A stretch of 64,000 nt of DNA from Pocillopora verrucosa (Eukaryota; Cnidaria; Anthozoa; Scleractinia; Pocilloporidae). The stretch covers positions 9,643,390 to 9,707,389 of the forward strand of contig NC_089318.1 of assembly GCF_036669915.1 (NCBI RefSeq). Reading direction: 5' to 3'. Made by a program: the position numbers and the translations under genes. This document shows, piece after piece, positions 39,333-51,925 of the stretch (position 1 is the first letter of the stretch; every line of letters begins with the position of its first letter). The notes below the pieces were generated by a model. That model ran no database searches. It saw nothing but the letters and a program-made list of their open reading frames with translations, and had not been told where the DNA came from.

Positions 39333-42300
39333 TGTTCCTTTAAATTTTGTAAAAAACTTGTGTATTGATTTGGATCTGCGATCGCGGTACAAAAGCTGGG
39401 AAATGGGGGCGGTGCGCATCTTTCGATAAAGTCGCTTGTGCAATAACATCGGCGCGACTTTCGCGACAATTATGCCAGGCATTGAGGGGTCATTTTGACA
39501 AGGTCGGGCGCTGAAACGTTTCGGTTTACATTTTTTGCATGCGTGAAGCCACTCTTGAATGGCTGCCAACAGTGGGGAACCAAACACCCAATATCGAATG
39601 ATACTTACTTCTCTCCACCAATGGCGAAGGGTTAGCCCTTTTATCGCCTCAGGTCATCCTTGAAATCTGAGAGCGCTTTGCGAGCAGAATGGTTATCAGA
39701 GAATAGCAGGGTCGAACTGTCGATGGACATTAAAATATCAACTGACAGATGAGGAGAAAAATGTTCGAAATCGTTGGAGTTAACTCCGTGTAGATTGTTT
39801 GCTGGCACCAACTTCCGTTTCAATTCGATTTATGACATCTTAGTGGCTCTTTAGCATACCGAACCGTGAAAAGGCACAGTAGCTACAGGAAAGAAGTGCT
39901 AATACTTCAGAGTTAAATATTTGGAAAAAGTGACAACGTTCGCAAGCAGGGTATGAAAGTTGCTAGTGTAGAGCTTTGATTTAGGAATGTTTCCTTTCGT
40001 GATATCAGTGAAATCTTGCGCTGAATCTGTGACTTGGCCCGTAAAAAATATTGGATTTCTGAGGATTAAATAATTATTTCTCGCGAGCAGTATTCAAAAC
40101 ATTGACACGGCTTGGCTGCTGTGAAGAAAGATCAAAACAGCCGTTTTTGCTTCAGGCAAACGGAACAATTATCCAAAAATTTGCATTTAGAAAATCGAAC
40201 TTTACGCTCCTTGCTATTGAAAATCGCTGAGTCGTTACGTCTGTTGTGTTTAATGAGCATCGTGATGTTTACTTTGAAGAATCGAGATTTTAACGATCAA
40301 CAAAAGAGCATATTTGCTTCGAGAATTTAAAGAACTTTCTTCGAATTTCGATCGGTTTTCTGCGAAAGAACGAATGATCAACGAAGGTGCAGAGGGCGCT
40401 GTAGTGATTCGTTTCCGGTTTCGTCGAAACGCGGTTTTCCGGTTACCTGTCTTGTCACGTAGCAGAGCTAACATACGAGGATTATTTTTAAAAGAAATAT
40501 TAACTGATTTACATACTTATGTATTTACTTTTGTTAATACAAAGAACACACAGATAAAAAATGTCAACTTCTGGTTGGCTGACTGTTATGTTTTTACCAT
40601 AAACAATATAAAACTTACACGATTTCAACAACTCGGCTCCTTGAAAGTGAGTAACTTACCAAATTAAAATTTGGCAAGATTTCATTAATGAAGATTAAAT
40701 TTGAATTCCAGACACTTTAAAGTCCTTAAACATTCTTGAAAAACTCCTTGTGGGATGCAGTTGATTGCAGAAGTCTTTTTATAGATTATTATGACTTCCG
40801 AAGCTAGAAGACTAGTGTTTTTTTTTGTTGTTGTATTTTGATTTCTTGTCGCGCTTGAAATGTTACACTCTTTTCTTTTATCCTCTATGTGCCTCCTATA
40901 TTCTTAATTTTTCTTCTTTGTCAACAAACATTGTTTTCCAAGTGTTTTTTTTCTCAGGAATTTTCCTTAGGAGAAAATATAGTCAAACTCCCTACTGCAG
41001 TTGGAAAAGATTGTGTCACCTTTAAAAAATTCGGTGCGGATTTCTTTTCGTGTTGTGTGGGTGAAAGAGAAAAAATGAACGGCGAATGGTTTCAGCGGAA
41101 ATAAAAGCAATTCAGGACAAATCAAGTCTAAATAGAATTTCATTACGAGTTTATTCCTTGTTGACACAGTTTAGTACTAATGCATCATATGTAATATATT
41201 GACAAACATTATAAGGCTCCTAGGTCTATTTTAAGATGTCCTTGTATCGATTCTTAGCTCAAGACAGAAACCCACCGCCCAGTGTTTCAAGGAAAAAAAA
41301 CGTTACTTTGGTTAATCAATATCAGTGGGCCTGTGGAGCGTCTTTTCTTCTTTGACTTTATAAATATACACCGAGATGACTTTATAAATATACACCGAGA
41401 CGTTGGCTTTCATTGAAAGCAAGTATCAGTATATTGTTGTAATATAAATCGCGGCGATGTCTTCTTGTTCAATATTTTCCCAAAAAAACTTCAAAGGGGT
41501 TAGAAACCTTCGTAATAACTTGAAATCAGAGAATTCACTATTTAGGAATCAACTGGTAAAAATACGAATGTAGGTTTCATTTAAAATTTTCTCATCTATT
41601 TCCAATTCTCGCCAAGAAGATGGAAACGGTTAACTTTTACACGGATAACTTGAAAATTAAATGTGGTTCAAAATTAGAAATGTGATAACTTCTGCATGTA
41701 TAGAGAATAGTGATTTTAATGTATCAATTTATTGATATCTGCTTTCTACACACGTAAGGGTTGACAACTTATCGAATTTCAAATTTCCCAAGAGTGGTGA
41801 ACTTAAATTACTCCTTCGTGGCCTGTACGCTACCTTTGCATTTGACGAACGGCCGCCGTTAGCCTTTTACCACTGTGTATTAGCTTGGTAAAAGACATTG
41901 TAAACTCTTGTGAATACTTATTTTTCGCTGAAACCGGTCTGAAACGGCCAATTCTCAACCGTTCACCTCCACAAGTTAAGACTATTCTGGAGTATTTTCA
42001 TGAGACTGACAGCTTCGACCCCTAGCTGACATTGTTCAAGTTACAAGATCATATTTTATCAAGCGTTGCAAAAACCGCAAAAAAAAAATTGTAAGGATTG
42101 GGTTGATAAGATTACACCACGATATTACGAAGTGCCGTTCATACTCACCTCCATTAAATAGATGGAAAAGAAAGAGGAAGAAATCAATATGCAAAATATA
42201 GCGCAGAGTGAAATATTAACTTCTGTAATTGTCCGTAGAGTTCCAAATGTCTGTCAACCGCTTCAGTGACGACCATACTTCGGGACCTACGGCTTTTCTG

Positions 42301-45300
42301 TTGCGTTAAAATGCCAGTCAAAGATTAGTTGCGGTTCTTTTCGAGATCCGTTCGTTTCAACCGAGAATGAAGACAGAGTTTTTAGAGAAAATATTCGTTC
42401 AGACACCTTACATAAGGTCATTACCGAATACCTTCAAAATTGTTGTTTACAAATGTAATTGTGGCAGTATTGGATTGGAATACGTAGCCAAGGAAATTGT
42501 AAAGCGTTTTGCACGTGAGCAAGAATTTTGCGCGCTTTCTAACCAAACGACTCTTGAGTAGATAAATGATGCCTTATTCCGGCTTAGACTTAAAGGCTAA
42601 GACGCATATATGCATATCTTTTTTGTCAAATTGCGGAAACCAGTTGTGACCTATGTATTATTTGTTTGTCGGTTCTTCCCAGAATTTTAGAAAGAATGCT
42701 TGTAAGAGTTTAAAGGTTTCCGTTTGGAGGCCTAAAACGAAAAAAAGGCAAGAATATCACATGTAATCGAAAGTATTTTTTATCAATGTTTCGTTTCCTA
42801 GAAACATAATCCTTATGTTTCCCGTGCATCGGTAAATAACTGCATTATCAACATGTAAATCTGTGATGCTTCATACCTAGATTACTTAACGCCGTGAACC
42901 AAGAACCATAGGAAAGGTTTGTTGTTTCAACTGACATGGATAAACAAAACTTTGTGTCAAAATCAAACATCCAAACTGGGATTTAACCATTAAAACTTGC
43001 TTAGGTGTCAGGTTGTTGAGATAAACACAATTAAGTCTGACAAATTCTCTTGAAGAAGTCGTGCACCCAAGCACTCAACCACATGATATTGCAAAACAGT
43101 TGTCTGAGTGATACAAATTTGGTAGTTTCCCTCTGGCGGGCAAAACGTGCTTCAAGACACGTAAAAGCAAAATCTAGCAAATTGGATACAAGCACTTAAC
43201 ACAAACTTACGACAATTAAGTTTTCTTGCTTGATCGGACGCAAACGAAGTATTAACGTTTGATTTAGTTTCAGCTATTGTGTAATCAAAACCTCATGATG
43301 GGTGTGCTTCAACACAGACAATTTGGAGCCAAGAGAACCATAAATGGTATGTCATGTCAACTCTATCATAAAGAGGCTTTGTCTTGCCGGGACAAAACAT
43401 TTTTTTTCGCTGACCAAACAGGGACTTTGCTCACCCAACTAACGCTTACGTGCGAAGGAGGAAGCAAATTTAGCGTATGATGATCGTGTTTTGGTAAGCC
43501 GCTTCGTGGAGGCATTTTCTATTTTAAGCTTCGAGCTTTCTCTTTGGCAACAATAACAATAAGTTTTCAATTTCTTCCAAATATTTACGTTGGACTGTAG
43601 CAAGTTTTACACTTCCAACAAATTGAAGCCGTTTAAAATCAGCAAGAACTGATAGACCAAATTTGATATTATAGAACCAAAAATTCTCTATAAATATAAG
43701 TCTGTGGAACACCAACATACTTTAGCGTGGAATGTTAAATATTTACGGTGTACTTATGGAGTTTTAGCTTCATGAAGCTTCTTCAAAGCGAAAGGAAATT
43801 TTATTTGAAAACACCAAGTCACTCCGACAAAGGGCTTAAGACAATTCCTTCGTAAATTTCTGGAAAGCTTTTCCGTGACAAGCTGGGACGTGACTTCAAT
43901 ATGCATAATTAATCCCGCAAATTGTAATTTCGAAAGCTTAAAATAATCCTACTCGAAAGTCCCAAAAACTCCGAAACAAAAACAAAGTTTTTCCTCAATT
44001 CAACCGCGTCGGCTGACCACAAAATTGGCAAGCAAAACGGATGAAAAGGTTGTTAATACATCGCGGTTCCAAATACGGAAACCCTGCTAATTCTTTGTCG
44101 AGCATTGTTGACTTTGGTCCAAACAGACGACATGATTGAAATAAACAGATTGGTTTTATTTCTCCTTTTATAACTTCCTTGAGTAATTTGCTTAAAGGGA
44201 AAGAATAACAAGTATACTGCGGCCTTAACAACCTCGGAAATTATCGTTCAGAGAAAGCGGTTCCCGGATGCACTGAAACGTACTTTCAAAAGCTTCTCGT
44301 AACAACTTCTTTGAGCAATGTGCTCAGAAAAATTGTTATATCTAAAAATTTGTCAATAGCTCATCTCGGTGGCAGTTTAAGAAATATCATCTGTCGCTGT
44401 TTCCGCGTCAATTTTCGCATCATAGAATCATGTTTCGTAGTTCCTTATCTCCTTTTTTATACGTCTCTGCATGTCTGACGCTAGATACCAGGACCTTGAA
44501 AATCCGTGTGGGAGAAAGGGTAACCGAGGAATAGAGCTAGAAGCTCTTCTGAGGCCTCACTCGGTCATGACTTCAAGAGTATCCTCCAGATGAAAAGTAA
44601 ATATCAGAATTAAATCATTATCTTCCTTATGGCACAGGCAGACCACACAATGTGTTCGTGGCTAATTATTGAAGACAAACAAAATTGATGGGGTAATAAA
44701 TAAAGACCTGAAAATTGCATATCTAAGTTACATCTCGGTCTGAATGTCTGACCTTTCGTGAATATCTTCCTGATGTGCCAGAAATTCAACGAAAAAGGTT
44801 TAAAAACATACACTTTTAAACAATTTGGAAGCTATCCGTGTCTCCGTAGCAACAAAGATCGAGGACGCGCGAGCAAGTTCCCAACGTTCATTCAGACGCC
44901 AGTTTTTGCAAAGTTGCGTATTTAGCCGGATATGCATGGCGTCTCGAAATTCAAAACCTTATCAGTTAAGCGAGAAGAGAACAAGGTTAAGCGTTTGAGA
45001 GGAAGCGTAACGCGACATACTCTGCAAGTCACCACTGGTAGGAAAAGTTATATGTGGCACTTTGTTCATTCAAGGCTGACCAAGGGCTAGCCTGTCAGTA
45101 AAATAAAATTTCGTTCTTATCTTCAGCACTTTTGCGAAATGTACGTCACAACAAACTGTAGAAGATTCGCAAATCAAATATAATAACTTTAAGATGCAAA
45201 GTCCGAAAACAGGTATGGATTTTAATGGTCAGGTGCGTTGAAAGGGTATCTTTTGGTATGAAAAAGAGTTGCGATCTCCACCAAGAATTCCGAGGGGCAA

Positions 45301-45400
45301 AACTCTTCCCGGGCTTACATTACTGATAAGATCCACTTTAAATTTCATTTCGGTGCCTGTTACATTTCACATGCCACAAACGTCAAGTTACAGTGTTTCT
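39333..45400. other. Long intergenic stretch, no gene recognised
   Basis: About 6 kb with no convincing exon. Scattered open frames of 60-117 codons lack domains, mutual splice compatibility or family resemblance. The only ordered feature noted is the 24-bp duplication at 41354. Confidence 0.35.
41354..41401. repeat. Perfect 24-bp tandem duplication
   Basis: GACTTTATAAATATACACCG and the next four bases occur twice in a row, differing only in the final base (AGAT, then AGAC). The near-identity suggests a recent duplication. Confidence 0.9.
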
Positions 45401-45403
45401 ATT

Positions 45404-45748
45404 TCATGATTTTACGATTTCCTCGCTGCTCTGTAGTGCATCTGCGATAATGTTTGCGGGAGGTTCTCTGTATGGAATTCTCATAAAATCGCTGTAATAC
45501 GATTTGAGAACTTTTCTCCAATCGCGAGGAGCTGGCATCAAAAAGCCATCGAAATTCACTTCTGTCGAAGGAAAAACGTCACTTTCTTTTTTTTTTTTGT
45601 TTATGGGTCCGTAGATAAATTTTCGTAAAAACCAAGTGGTGTGGCTGAACAATTCGATGAAGTTTCCATGGCTGTCCTTCTCGCTCACGTTCTCCAGACA
45701 ACGCAAAGTTTGGTCATTTCTGGTCATTGCGTCAGAGGACGCAACCAA
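45404..45748 (-). pseudogene. Partial copy of the LicD-type gene (3' half only)
   Basis: It is an open frame of about 114 codons whose last about 92 residues align without a gap in frame to the C-terminal part of the LicD-type protein at 48772-49680, from EKDS(H/D)GNFIELFSH to SEEIVKS/CEEIVKS plus stop. Differences are mostly conservative. A two-residue insertion sits in a lysine run. Homology stops abruptly upstream of EKDS, so the nucleotidyltransferase core is missing. It is either a truncated tandem duplicate or the last exon of a second gene whose other exons I did not find. Confidence 0.7.
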
Positions 45749-45861
45749 ATTTACAACGATTTTGAATACAAGAGCACAGCCATTGCTCTACTCATTAAAC
45801 CTTCTTGTGTAGAGACGTTCCCGTTGCCCTGGTAGTTTTCTTAAACTACCTATTGTCGCCG

Positions 45862-45881
45862 TGAAGAAGAAGAAGAAGAAG
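45862..45881. repeat. (GAA)n microsatellite
   Basis: Six GAA units in a row, between the two LicD-type loci. Confidence 0.9.
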
Positions 45882-46091
45882 ACCTTAATGTATTCAGGGT
45901 AGCCCATTCAGATGCCTTAAGCACTGCTATCAATTGGGGCCCTGATAAAAATTAAAATGATAAGAACTACACAATCATGCTAAAATACTACTTCTAAAGG
46001 TAAACCCTTGGAAAAGTTATGTTAATTTTAAAATATGGGCTGTATACAGTTACAGTAAAAATGAATAAAATCTTAAAACATTAAAAATTTT

Positions 46092-46204
46092 GCTTATTAA
46101 AAATTACGGAACCATTTTAATAAAAAGGGTTTTTAGCTAAGTCAGATTTAGCTTATTAAAAATTACAGAACCATTATAATACAAAGAGTTTTTAGCTAAG
46201 TCAG
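46092..46204. repeat. Two-copy 59-bp tandem duplication
   Basis: GCTTATTAAAAATTACGGAA...TTTTTAGCTAAGTCAG is repeated with about half a dozen changes at 46151-46204. Confidence 0.85.
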
Positions 46205-46540
46205 TTACGCCGTGGGGCGCAGCAAAGCCGGCAAAGCCGTTACGTACATTACCCTCCACATGAAAGTCTTTAAAATAATCTTAAATAAGGTTAAGTTAAA
46301 ACTCAAAGCTCCCAACACCGTTATACTCAAGTAAGCAGGAACCTATAAGTGAAACAAACGTACATGCCCTGTACCAAGTTATCGACTTTGGAAAGGTCGG
46401 TATAAAACGAAAAAAAAACCCTTTCTATTTACTTCTGAAATTCTTGAAGTAAGTCAACATTTTGGACCTTCTCCTTTTTCTCTGAGAAATGCTTTACTAG
46501 AACAAATGCAAGTATCTAAGTAGTTACTGCGAGAATTTTA

Positions 46541-46750
46541 TTAACCCTGTCACTCCCAAGATTTCCTCAGTAATTCTCCCTTCTGTTTGCAATACAAGTC
46601 TTACGAAGTTAGTTCGGAGAATTTGGTATTGGGTCGACTAATAATCCCCTTATTGATCCTTTTAATTATTCTCATCACATGTCCGCTTGATATTGTTTTT
46701 AGTTGTAAGGAGAAATTCTGTCTTGGTCACTCGTGGGAGTTAAAGGGTTA
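46541..46750 (+). repeat. AACCCTTTAACTCCC element, subfamily A, complete
   Basis: Left end TTAACCCTGTCACTCCCAAG, internal GAATTTGGTATTGGGTCGAC, right end CGTGGGAGTTAAAGGGTTA. It is one of the best-preserved copies. Confidence 0.8.
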
Positions 46751-47689
46751 CCTGTATCCAGCGAGTCCCGAAATTCACTTCTGGGAGGATTTAATTAGTT
46801 GATTTTTTTTTCTTGCAGCTTCTCTCGTAAAGTCGAATCTTGATCATGAAGTTTTTACATCCCCGTCCCTTTTTTCAGCAGTCTTAAGGCCTCTCCTTTT
46901 ACAAAGTCTTTGTTTATTCTTGGTTAATGGCAGGAGTTAAACAAGTGCATACTGAAATGTCTTGGTCGGTTTCACTAGAAATGACTATGCACATCAAAGA
47001 TATTAACAAGTAGTAACTTTTGTATTGAGATGCTCGTCTGAGCCTTTTACAAGCAATGAGCACGGAATACCTGCCAATAAAATAATTATGTCTGAAATTT
47101 GGTTGATTGTTAATTCAAGGAAATAGGAGATAAGGAATTTTTTTTGCTGTTTTTGCGTTAAAGTTTCCTGAATATGATCAAATTTCGTGCTTTCTCGTCT
47201 CGACCTTGATCACTTACCACGGTGATCCATCCGTCAGTCCGCAAAATGAAATTAGATAGTTTATTTTGAAGGGCTGGAAGTAACGATTGAAAATCAATGG
47301 TCATTTAGGCAAACAACTGATTAGCCATCCTCTCTACTTATAAAATGTAAAAGTCTGCAATCAAAGATTCCTGAACGATGTCCATAAACATCAACTTTGC
47401 TATACTTATGAAGTTGTTTTACGTACTTATATCGAGTTCTTCCACAATATGAAACAGCCCATAACACAAACCTTTTCTTCCAGCTACTTAGTTAACAATT
47501 TTTGCAGGTCATTTTACTGACGAAAAACAAACGTAAGTTCCATGGGGAAAGTGAAGTCTGAGTCCCTTTTGAAAGTTATTGTCCAGTTGAAAAATCCCTC
47601 GCGTAAGGGTAGAAGAAGCTCTAAATCAGGGTCATTTACAATCAAGTCCTAGTTGAAAAAACGCCCTTCTCTGCCGTGGACACCGGTAC

Positions 47690-47765
47690 CCTACGGGCTC
47701 GTGTATTTTTGTTGCCTTTAAAAAATTTCACTCGTGCTTATTAACACCAAATCGCACTTGAAAGT
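47690..47765 (-). repeat. GAGTGCA-type repeat, one end only
   Basis: AAAATTTCACTCGTGCTTA followed by ACACCAAATCGCACTTGAAA matches one terminus of the copies at 13545 and 58585. Confidence 0.5.
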
Positions 47766-48771
47766 TGCTTATACAAATCTTGGTCTGTCACAAACCGGAG
47801 GAGGAGGCAAATTTTGTCAAAGAGTTGCATGAGTATACTCACTTTTGTTTATGTGTTTGTTTTTTCTTTTCTTTCTTTTTAATTTCCGTATCGACCATTT
47901 TACTTAGCCGCCCAACCCTCATTGCTCTCATCAAGAAAGCAGAAACGATTGCGATATAACGTTTTCGAAGGGTATTTAAACAACAACATCCGCTGCAGGC
48001 TACTGCTCGTTGAGAAAGGTATTTGGCACAATGTTCCTTCAAGGCTGACCAGGGGCGATACAGTACCTATGCATATCGATACATCTCTTAATATACAACA
48101 GAATCTGAATTAGAAAAGTTTGAAGGAAAGAAGAACAGCAAGCAACTGTGCGACTACTGAGCGTGTTCTGATAAAATTTTAGCTTTAAGTACATGTTTTT
48201 TCACTTTACCAACTCAAGTATGAATACTTGACCCTGTCAGAAAAACTGGACCTTGCGTGGCCAGGCTCCTGTTGGAGGGACTGGGGAGAGGATAACAGGA
48301 TAAACGAAACACTCAATGTTCTATAGCACGCCCTTTATACTCTGTTAGCGACGACCACTCCCCCTCAAATGCCTAATAACGCCTAATCTATAACTGAAAA
48401 ATCGAACAACTTGAGGATTTCTAAACAGAGAACTGCGCCAAGCGCAACGTTTGATAAACTGATATAAGAAGTGACAATGCTTAAAAGAAACTGGCTTTAG
48501 ATACAAGAGGACCGCGAAATAACGTGCGAAAAGATATAACTGATGGATAAAACGCTAAAAAAACTTAACCGAAAAACATAAACGAGGAGGTAACTAAAGT
48601 ACAGAACAAAATACGGGGGAGAGAAGGTTGGCGACCCCAGGAAAACTTGACATTTTCGGGTTTCCAAAAGTCAATATTAGAGCTGCCATCATGTGAAGCT
48701 TATGCTTTCGATCTATTATAGATTTGACATGTTTATATGGCGCAGACTTTACGTTGTATTCCTTCTTTTTT

Positions 48772-49680
48772 TCAAGATTTCACTATTTCCTCGCAGCTCC
48801 TCAATGCATCTGTATCAAGAAAGGCGGGCGACTTCCCGTATGGTATGCTCATAAAATCGCCGTAATACGATTCGAGAATTTTTCTCCATTCGCGAGGAGC
48901 TGGCACTAAAAAACCGTCGAAATTCACTTCTATCAAAGGAAAAACGTCGCTTTCTTTTCTTTTTATAGGTCCGTAGATAAACCTTCGTAAAAACCAATTG
49001 GTGTGACTGAACAATTCGATGAAGTTTCCATCGCTGTCCTTCTCCAAGACTAACATATCTATCATAAGACCATCTGCGTGCTTACAGCCGCTGTGCAAAC
49101 AGTATTTATAACAGCTTTTGGTGTCGCGTAATTTCCCCAGCATCCCGCTCTGCGGCGGAACTTTGTAATGAACATCTGTGTCCTCTGTTTGAAAAAATAT
49201 ATCTTCTGGAAGCTCACTGACACCGGACTTGATAAATGTTTGATAGTCTATTTTGGGGATACAAATGTCTACGTCATCGTCAAAAGGATTATGTCCGCTA
49301 TGTCGAACGGCACCCAGCAGAGTGCCTTTACAGAGCCAATATTTAATGCCGTGCTTCTTGGAAATGATATCGAAGATCCGAAGAACCCTTGTGAGTACTA
49401 GTTGAGCTCGTCGAAGCGATGTCGACCCTTTGCTGCGAATATCAGGGCAGTAAATGCTACCATCTGCTTTCGACTCGCACTTTCCTAGCCTCGTATAAGG
49501 TATTGGCTGCCAATCTATCTGCTGTAAGCGAAGTTGGTGAGGCAGCGACGTGGATAGCGTTTTCGTCCCAAGTAACCATACGGCAAGCACAAGCAAGAAC
49601 AGCGCAACGAGCTTCCTCTTAGGACGTAGTGGCCTTGTAAGGTTTTTCCAGTACCGTGATCTCGAGTTACAAATGGATTT
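48772..49680 (-). CDS. LicD/fukutin-type nucleotidyltransferase-fold protein, probable type II membrane protein; 5' end not found
   Basis: Members of this family (bacterial LicD, animal FKTN and FKRP) transfer phospho-sugar or phosphocholine groups in the secretory pathway. The single open frame of 302 codons carries the family core: WLCKGTLLGAVRH followed by PFDDDVDICIP, where the aspartates should bind metal. Later blocks rich in Cys (CYKYCLHSGC) and Trp/Tyr follow, ending EEIVKS and stop. Near the N end is a basic segment and a hydrophobic helix (LVALFLLVLAVWLLG), suggesting a signal anchor for the Golgi. No ATG lies between the upstream in-frame stop (49683-49681) and the helix, so an unlocated 5' exon must supply the start, or the copy is 5'-damaged. 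A foldback repeat lies just upstream at 49735-49895. Substrate unknown. Confidence 0.8.
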   Translation of the reverse strand, partial: KSICNSRSRYWKNLTRPLRPKRKLVALFLLVLAVWLLGTKTLSTSLPHQLRLQQIDWQPIPYTRLGKCESKADGSIYCPDIRSKGSTSLRRAQLVLTRVLRIFDIISKKHGIKYWLCKGTLLGAVRHSGHNPFDDDVDICIPKIDYQTFIKSGVSELPEDIFFQTEDTDVHYKVPPQSGMLGKLRDTKSCYKYCLHSGCKHADGLMIDMLVLEKDSDGNFIELFSHTNWFLRRFIYGPIKRKESDVFPLIEVNFDGFLVPAPREWRKILESYYGDFMSIPYGKSPAFLDTDALRSCEEIVKS

Positions 49681-49734
49681 TCACATAGTTAGTAGAACTC
49701 TCAACTTGTGCGATGTCGAACGAAAGTTTATTAG

Positions 49735-49895
49735 GCCATTTCCGAACTACCCTTAGCCTCTTTTTCAAAACGAGGCCGGTTCTCAACCAATTGTATGAAA
49801 ATGAGTTTAATTTGCATGTGAATAAAAACTAAGATGAACCCTAAGACTTGCGTTGAAGAGGAGGCCAAAGGTAACTCAGAAATGGTGGCTCCCGG
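49735..49895. repeat. Inverted-repeat element upstream of the LicD-type gene
   Basis: Left arm GCCATTTCCGAACTACCCTT then AGCCTCTTTTTCAAAACGAGG; right arm GAAGAGGAGGCCAAAGGTAA then CTCAGAAATGGTGGC. The arms are complementary over about 35-40 bp with mismatches. Confidence 0.6.
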
Positions 49896-49994
49896 AAAAA
49901 TCGTCCTAGGAGGGCTACTTTAAAAGAAACCATGGAAAACTATATATCACTGTGAAGCTTACAGTATATAGTTTGAACCCGGGGGTAACATGTA

Positions 49995-50105
49995 ATAATG
50001 TAGTTTGATCGTTCGGGTGAGTGTAGTCCTGAGAAGGACTGTTGTCGGTAGTGGTGACTGACGTTTCGACAACCTGAGCGGAATTCATCATCAGAGTCAA
50101 ATCAA
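49995..50105 (+). repeat. GGACTGTTGTCGG / GACGTTTCGACAACCTGAG repeat
   Basis: GTAGTCCTGAGAAGGACTGT, then GGTGACTGACGTTTCGACAA, then GCGGAATTCATCATCAGAGTC. A decayed relative lies at 14660-14760. Confidence 0.6.
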
Positions 50106-50850
50106 ACTATACTATTACTGTGAAGCTTGTCAAGTAAAGATTCTAACTAGTTTTAACAGTTTCTGTTTCGGTAAGCATGCGCAAGCCTTTAAACACAAAA
50201 CTAACGGTTTCGATACAACCTGAGGTACCAGCCTCTGCGTTGCCGCGGACATCCAAACAAACTTGACTGTATCGGTGTGTAGATAATATGGTAGCGCAGT
50301 GCGTGAAGTTTTTTCGATATTCCCATGGGTTCCTGAGAAAATACATCGATTGTTTCACGCGCAGGAATATCACAAGGTTTCGTTATGGCCTCACACACTT
50401 TGGTGCCTCCATATCCGGCGAATATTAATTTTCTAATAATAATGATGATGATAATAATATTAAAAAATTTTTAACGTAAATTTTAATATCCTTTTTTTTC
50501 GTTTTTCCTTCTTTTTGGGTGAATTTTACTATTATAATGATAATGCCTCATTCGCTCCTGGTGGAAAATGTTTCGTCACATATTGTCACGAACGTCTCTA
50601 TTTTAGTTCTGTATTTCGTTTCAAGTTTGATGGCTTAGACCGCGCTTTTTTTACAAATGTAATTTTGCTAGAGCATTTTTGTCGACATAAAAAAATAAAG
50701 CATTCGTTCTTGACGGATCTCGAAGTTATTGCAATATGCATCATTTTACTTTTAGCTACTTCATGCGTAACAATTATATTTTTGAATACTACATGCGCAA
50801 ATGACTTGAATATATTTCTCTAATCAAGTCATTTTGGCAGTCAATTTGTG
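50106..50850. other. Intergenic, nothing recognised apart from a short ATAATGATGATG run near 50440
   Basis: No domain-bearing open frame seen. It forms the left flank of the inverted-repeat-bounded block. Confidence 0.35.
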
Positions 50851-50859
50851 TGGATGGTA

Positions 50860-50990
50860 CATTAGTCATATATATCATATACAGAATAATACATGGGCGC
50901 GCGTAGATATGGAATTTCTTTTCGAGTGTTGAACACGAGAATAATTCCGAATCTATAAGCAACCATGAATTATTTTGTTTATCATATAAA
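50860..50990 (+). repeat. Left copy of the inverted repeat bounding the virus-like block
   Basis: AGAATAATACATGGGCGCGC and TAGATATGGAATTTCTTTTC, with GAACACGAGA and TATAAGCAACC, match the reverse complement of 55690-55825 with roughly four in five bases the same over about 100 bp. It has the position of a terminal or subterminal inverted repeat. Confidence 0.65.
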
Positions 50991-51517
50991 CACATAACAG
51001 CCCCTTACAGACAATGAAAAGTCAACTTCATCATTGAATGAAAGTAAAAGGATCGACAATCCCCAAATAAAAACGCGTTGGCTCTAAGGCTTACATGAAA
51101 AAATGCGTTGGAGCACTACAAAAACAAACCGTAGACATAATTTTCAACATACGAAATTCTCAGTTATTGACTTGCTCCGCACCGAAAGAGGAAATCTTTC
51201 AGATACACGGCCAAAATCGCCCTGTGGCAAATCTTCCAGTTGTCGTTTTCGCCGCGAGAATGCCATTACCAAAGCCACTGAATGCGTAACTTTCCGTTTT
51301 TCTTTCCGTATTTTGGTTTTCTTCCCTTCTAGGAAAGTTTGAACGTCACTGTCTTAAAGTGATACGGATTTTTCAGTGTTTTGGGAGCCATAATCCGAAA
51401 TGAAATCCGACAAACCACCTTGTATTGAGAATCGTGAAGGCCTTGCTGTTCATTCATCAATCTGACCAAGTGGCGCGAAAGGCGAGTGACGAGTTGGCAG
51501 CTGATTTGTTACAGCAA

Positions 51518-51553
51518 ACATATGTGAAAAAATACAATATTTTTTCACATGTG
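51518..51553. repeat. AT-rich perfect hairpin
   Basis: CATATGTGAAAAAATA and TATTTTTTCACATGTG are complementary around a 3-4 bp centre, with one mismatch. It lies between the left inverted repeat and the first coding remnant. Confidence 0.75.
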
Positions 51554-51925
51554 TTGGTACGGCTTTTCGCAGGGCTAAAAATCCTTGTATAACACCATAG
51601 TTAATGTGATGAAAGATTATACTATTTTACATTCATAAGCTATATATAATTGTCATACAATAACTAATTGATTGCCTATTTTATCAATTTTAACGAAATC
51701 ATAGAAGTATAAAGGTTTTACAGTGCATCTCATTTGTCTTTACCCTGCAAATGAACAATAACATATCTGACATTGTCAATTCTGAATGAAATTTGAAAGA
51801 ATACAGATGAACGAGTTGATGCAGAAACTTTGTATAATTCTCTCAAATGGTTCTGTTTTGTTTCTTGAGAAATTAGCAAACAAATGAATCATAAAGAGTG
51901 TCTTTGAGTGTTAACTTGGTACCCA

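Larger units (their letters stand above)
46205..48700. other. Intergenic between the two LicD-type loci
   Basis: Apart from the repeats listed, no gene recognised. It is AT-rich with a T/C run near 47.86 kb. Confidence 0.35.

Noticed and set aside
39258-39587. 109-codon minus-strand frame beyond the ZFP36-family gene
   Set aside because: Basic, low-information translation with no domain; it overlaps the expected poly(A) region of the plus-strand gene.
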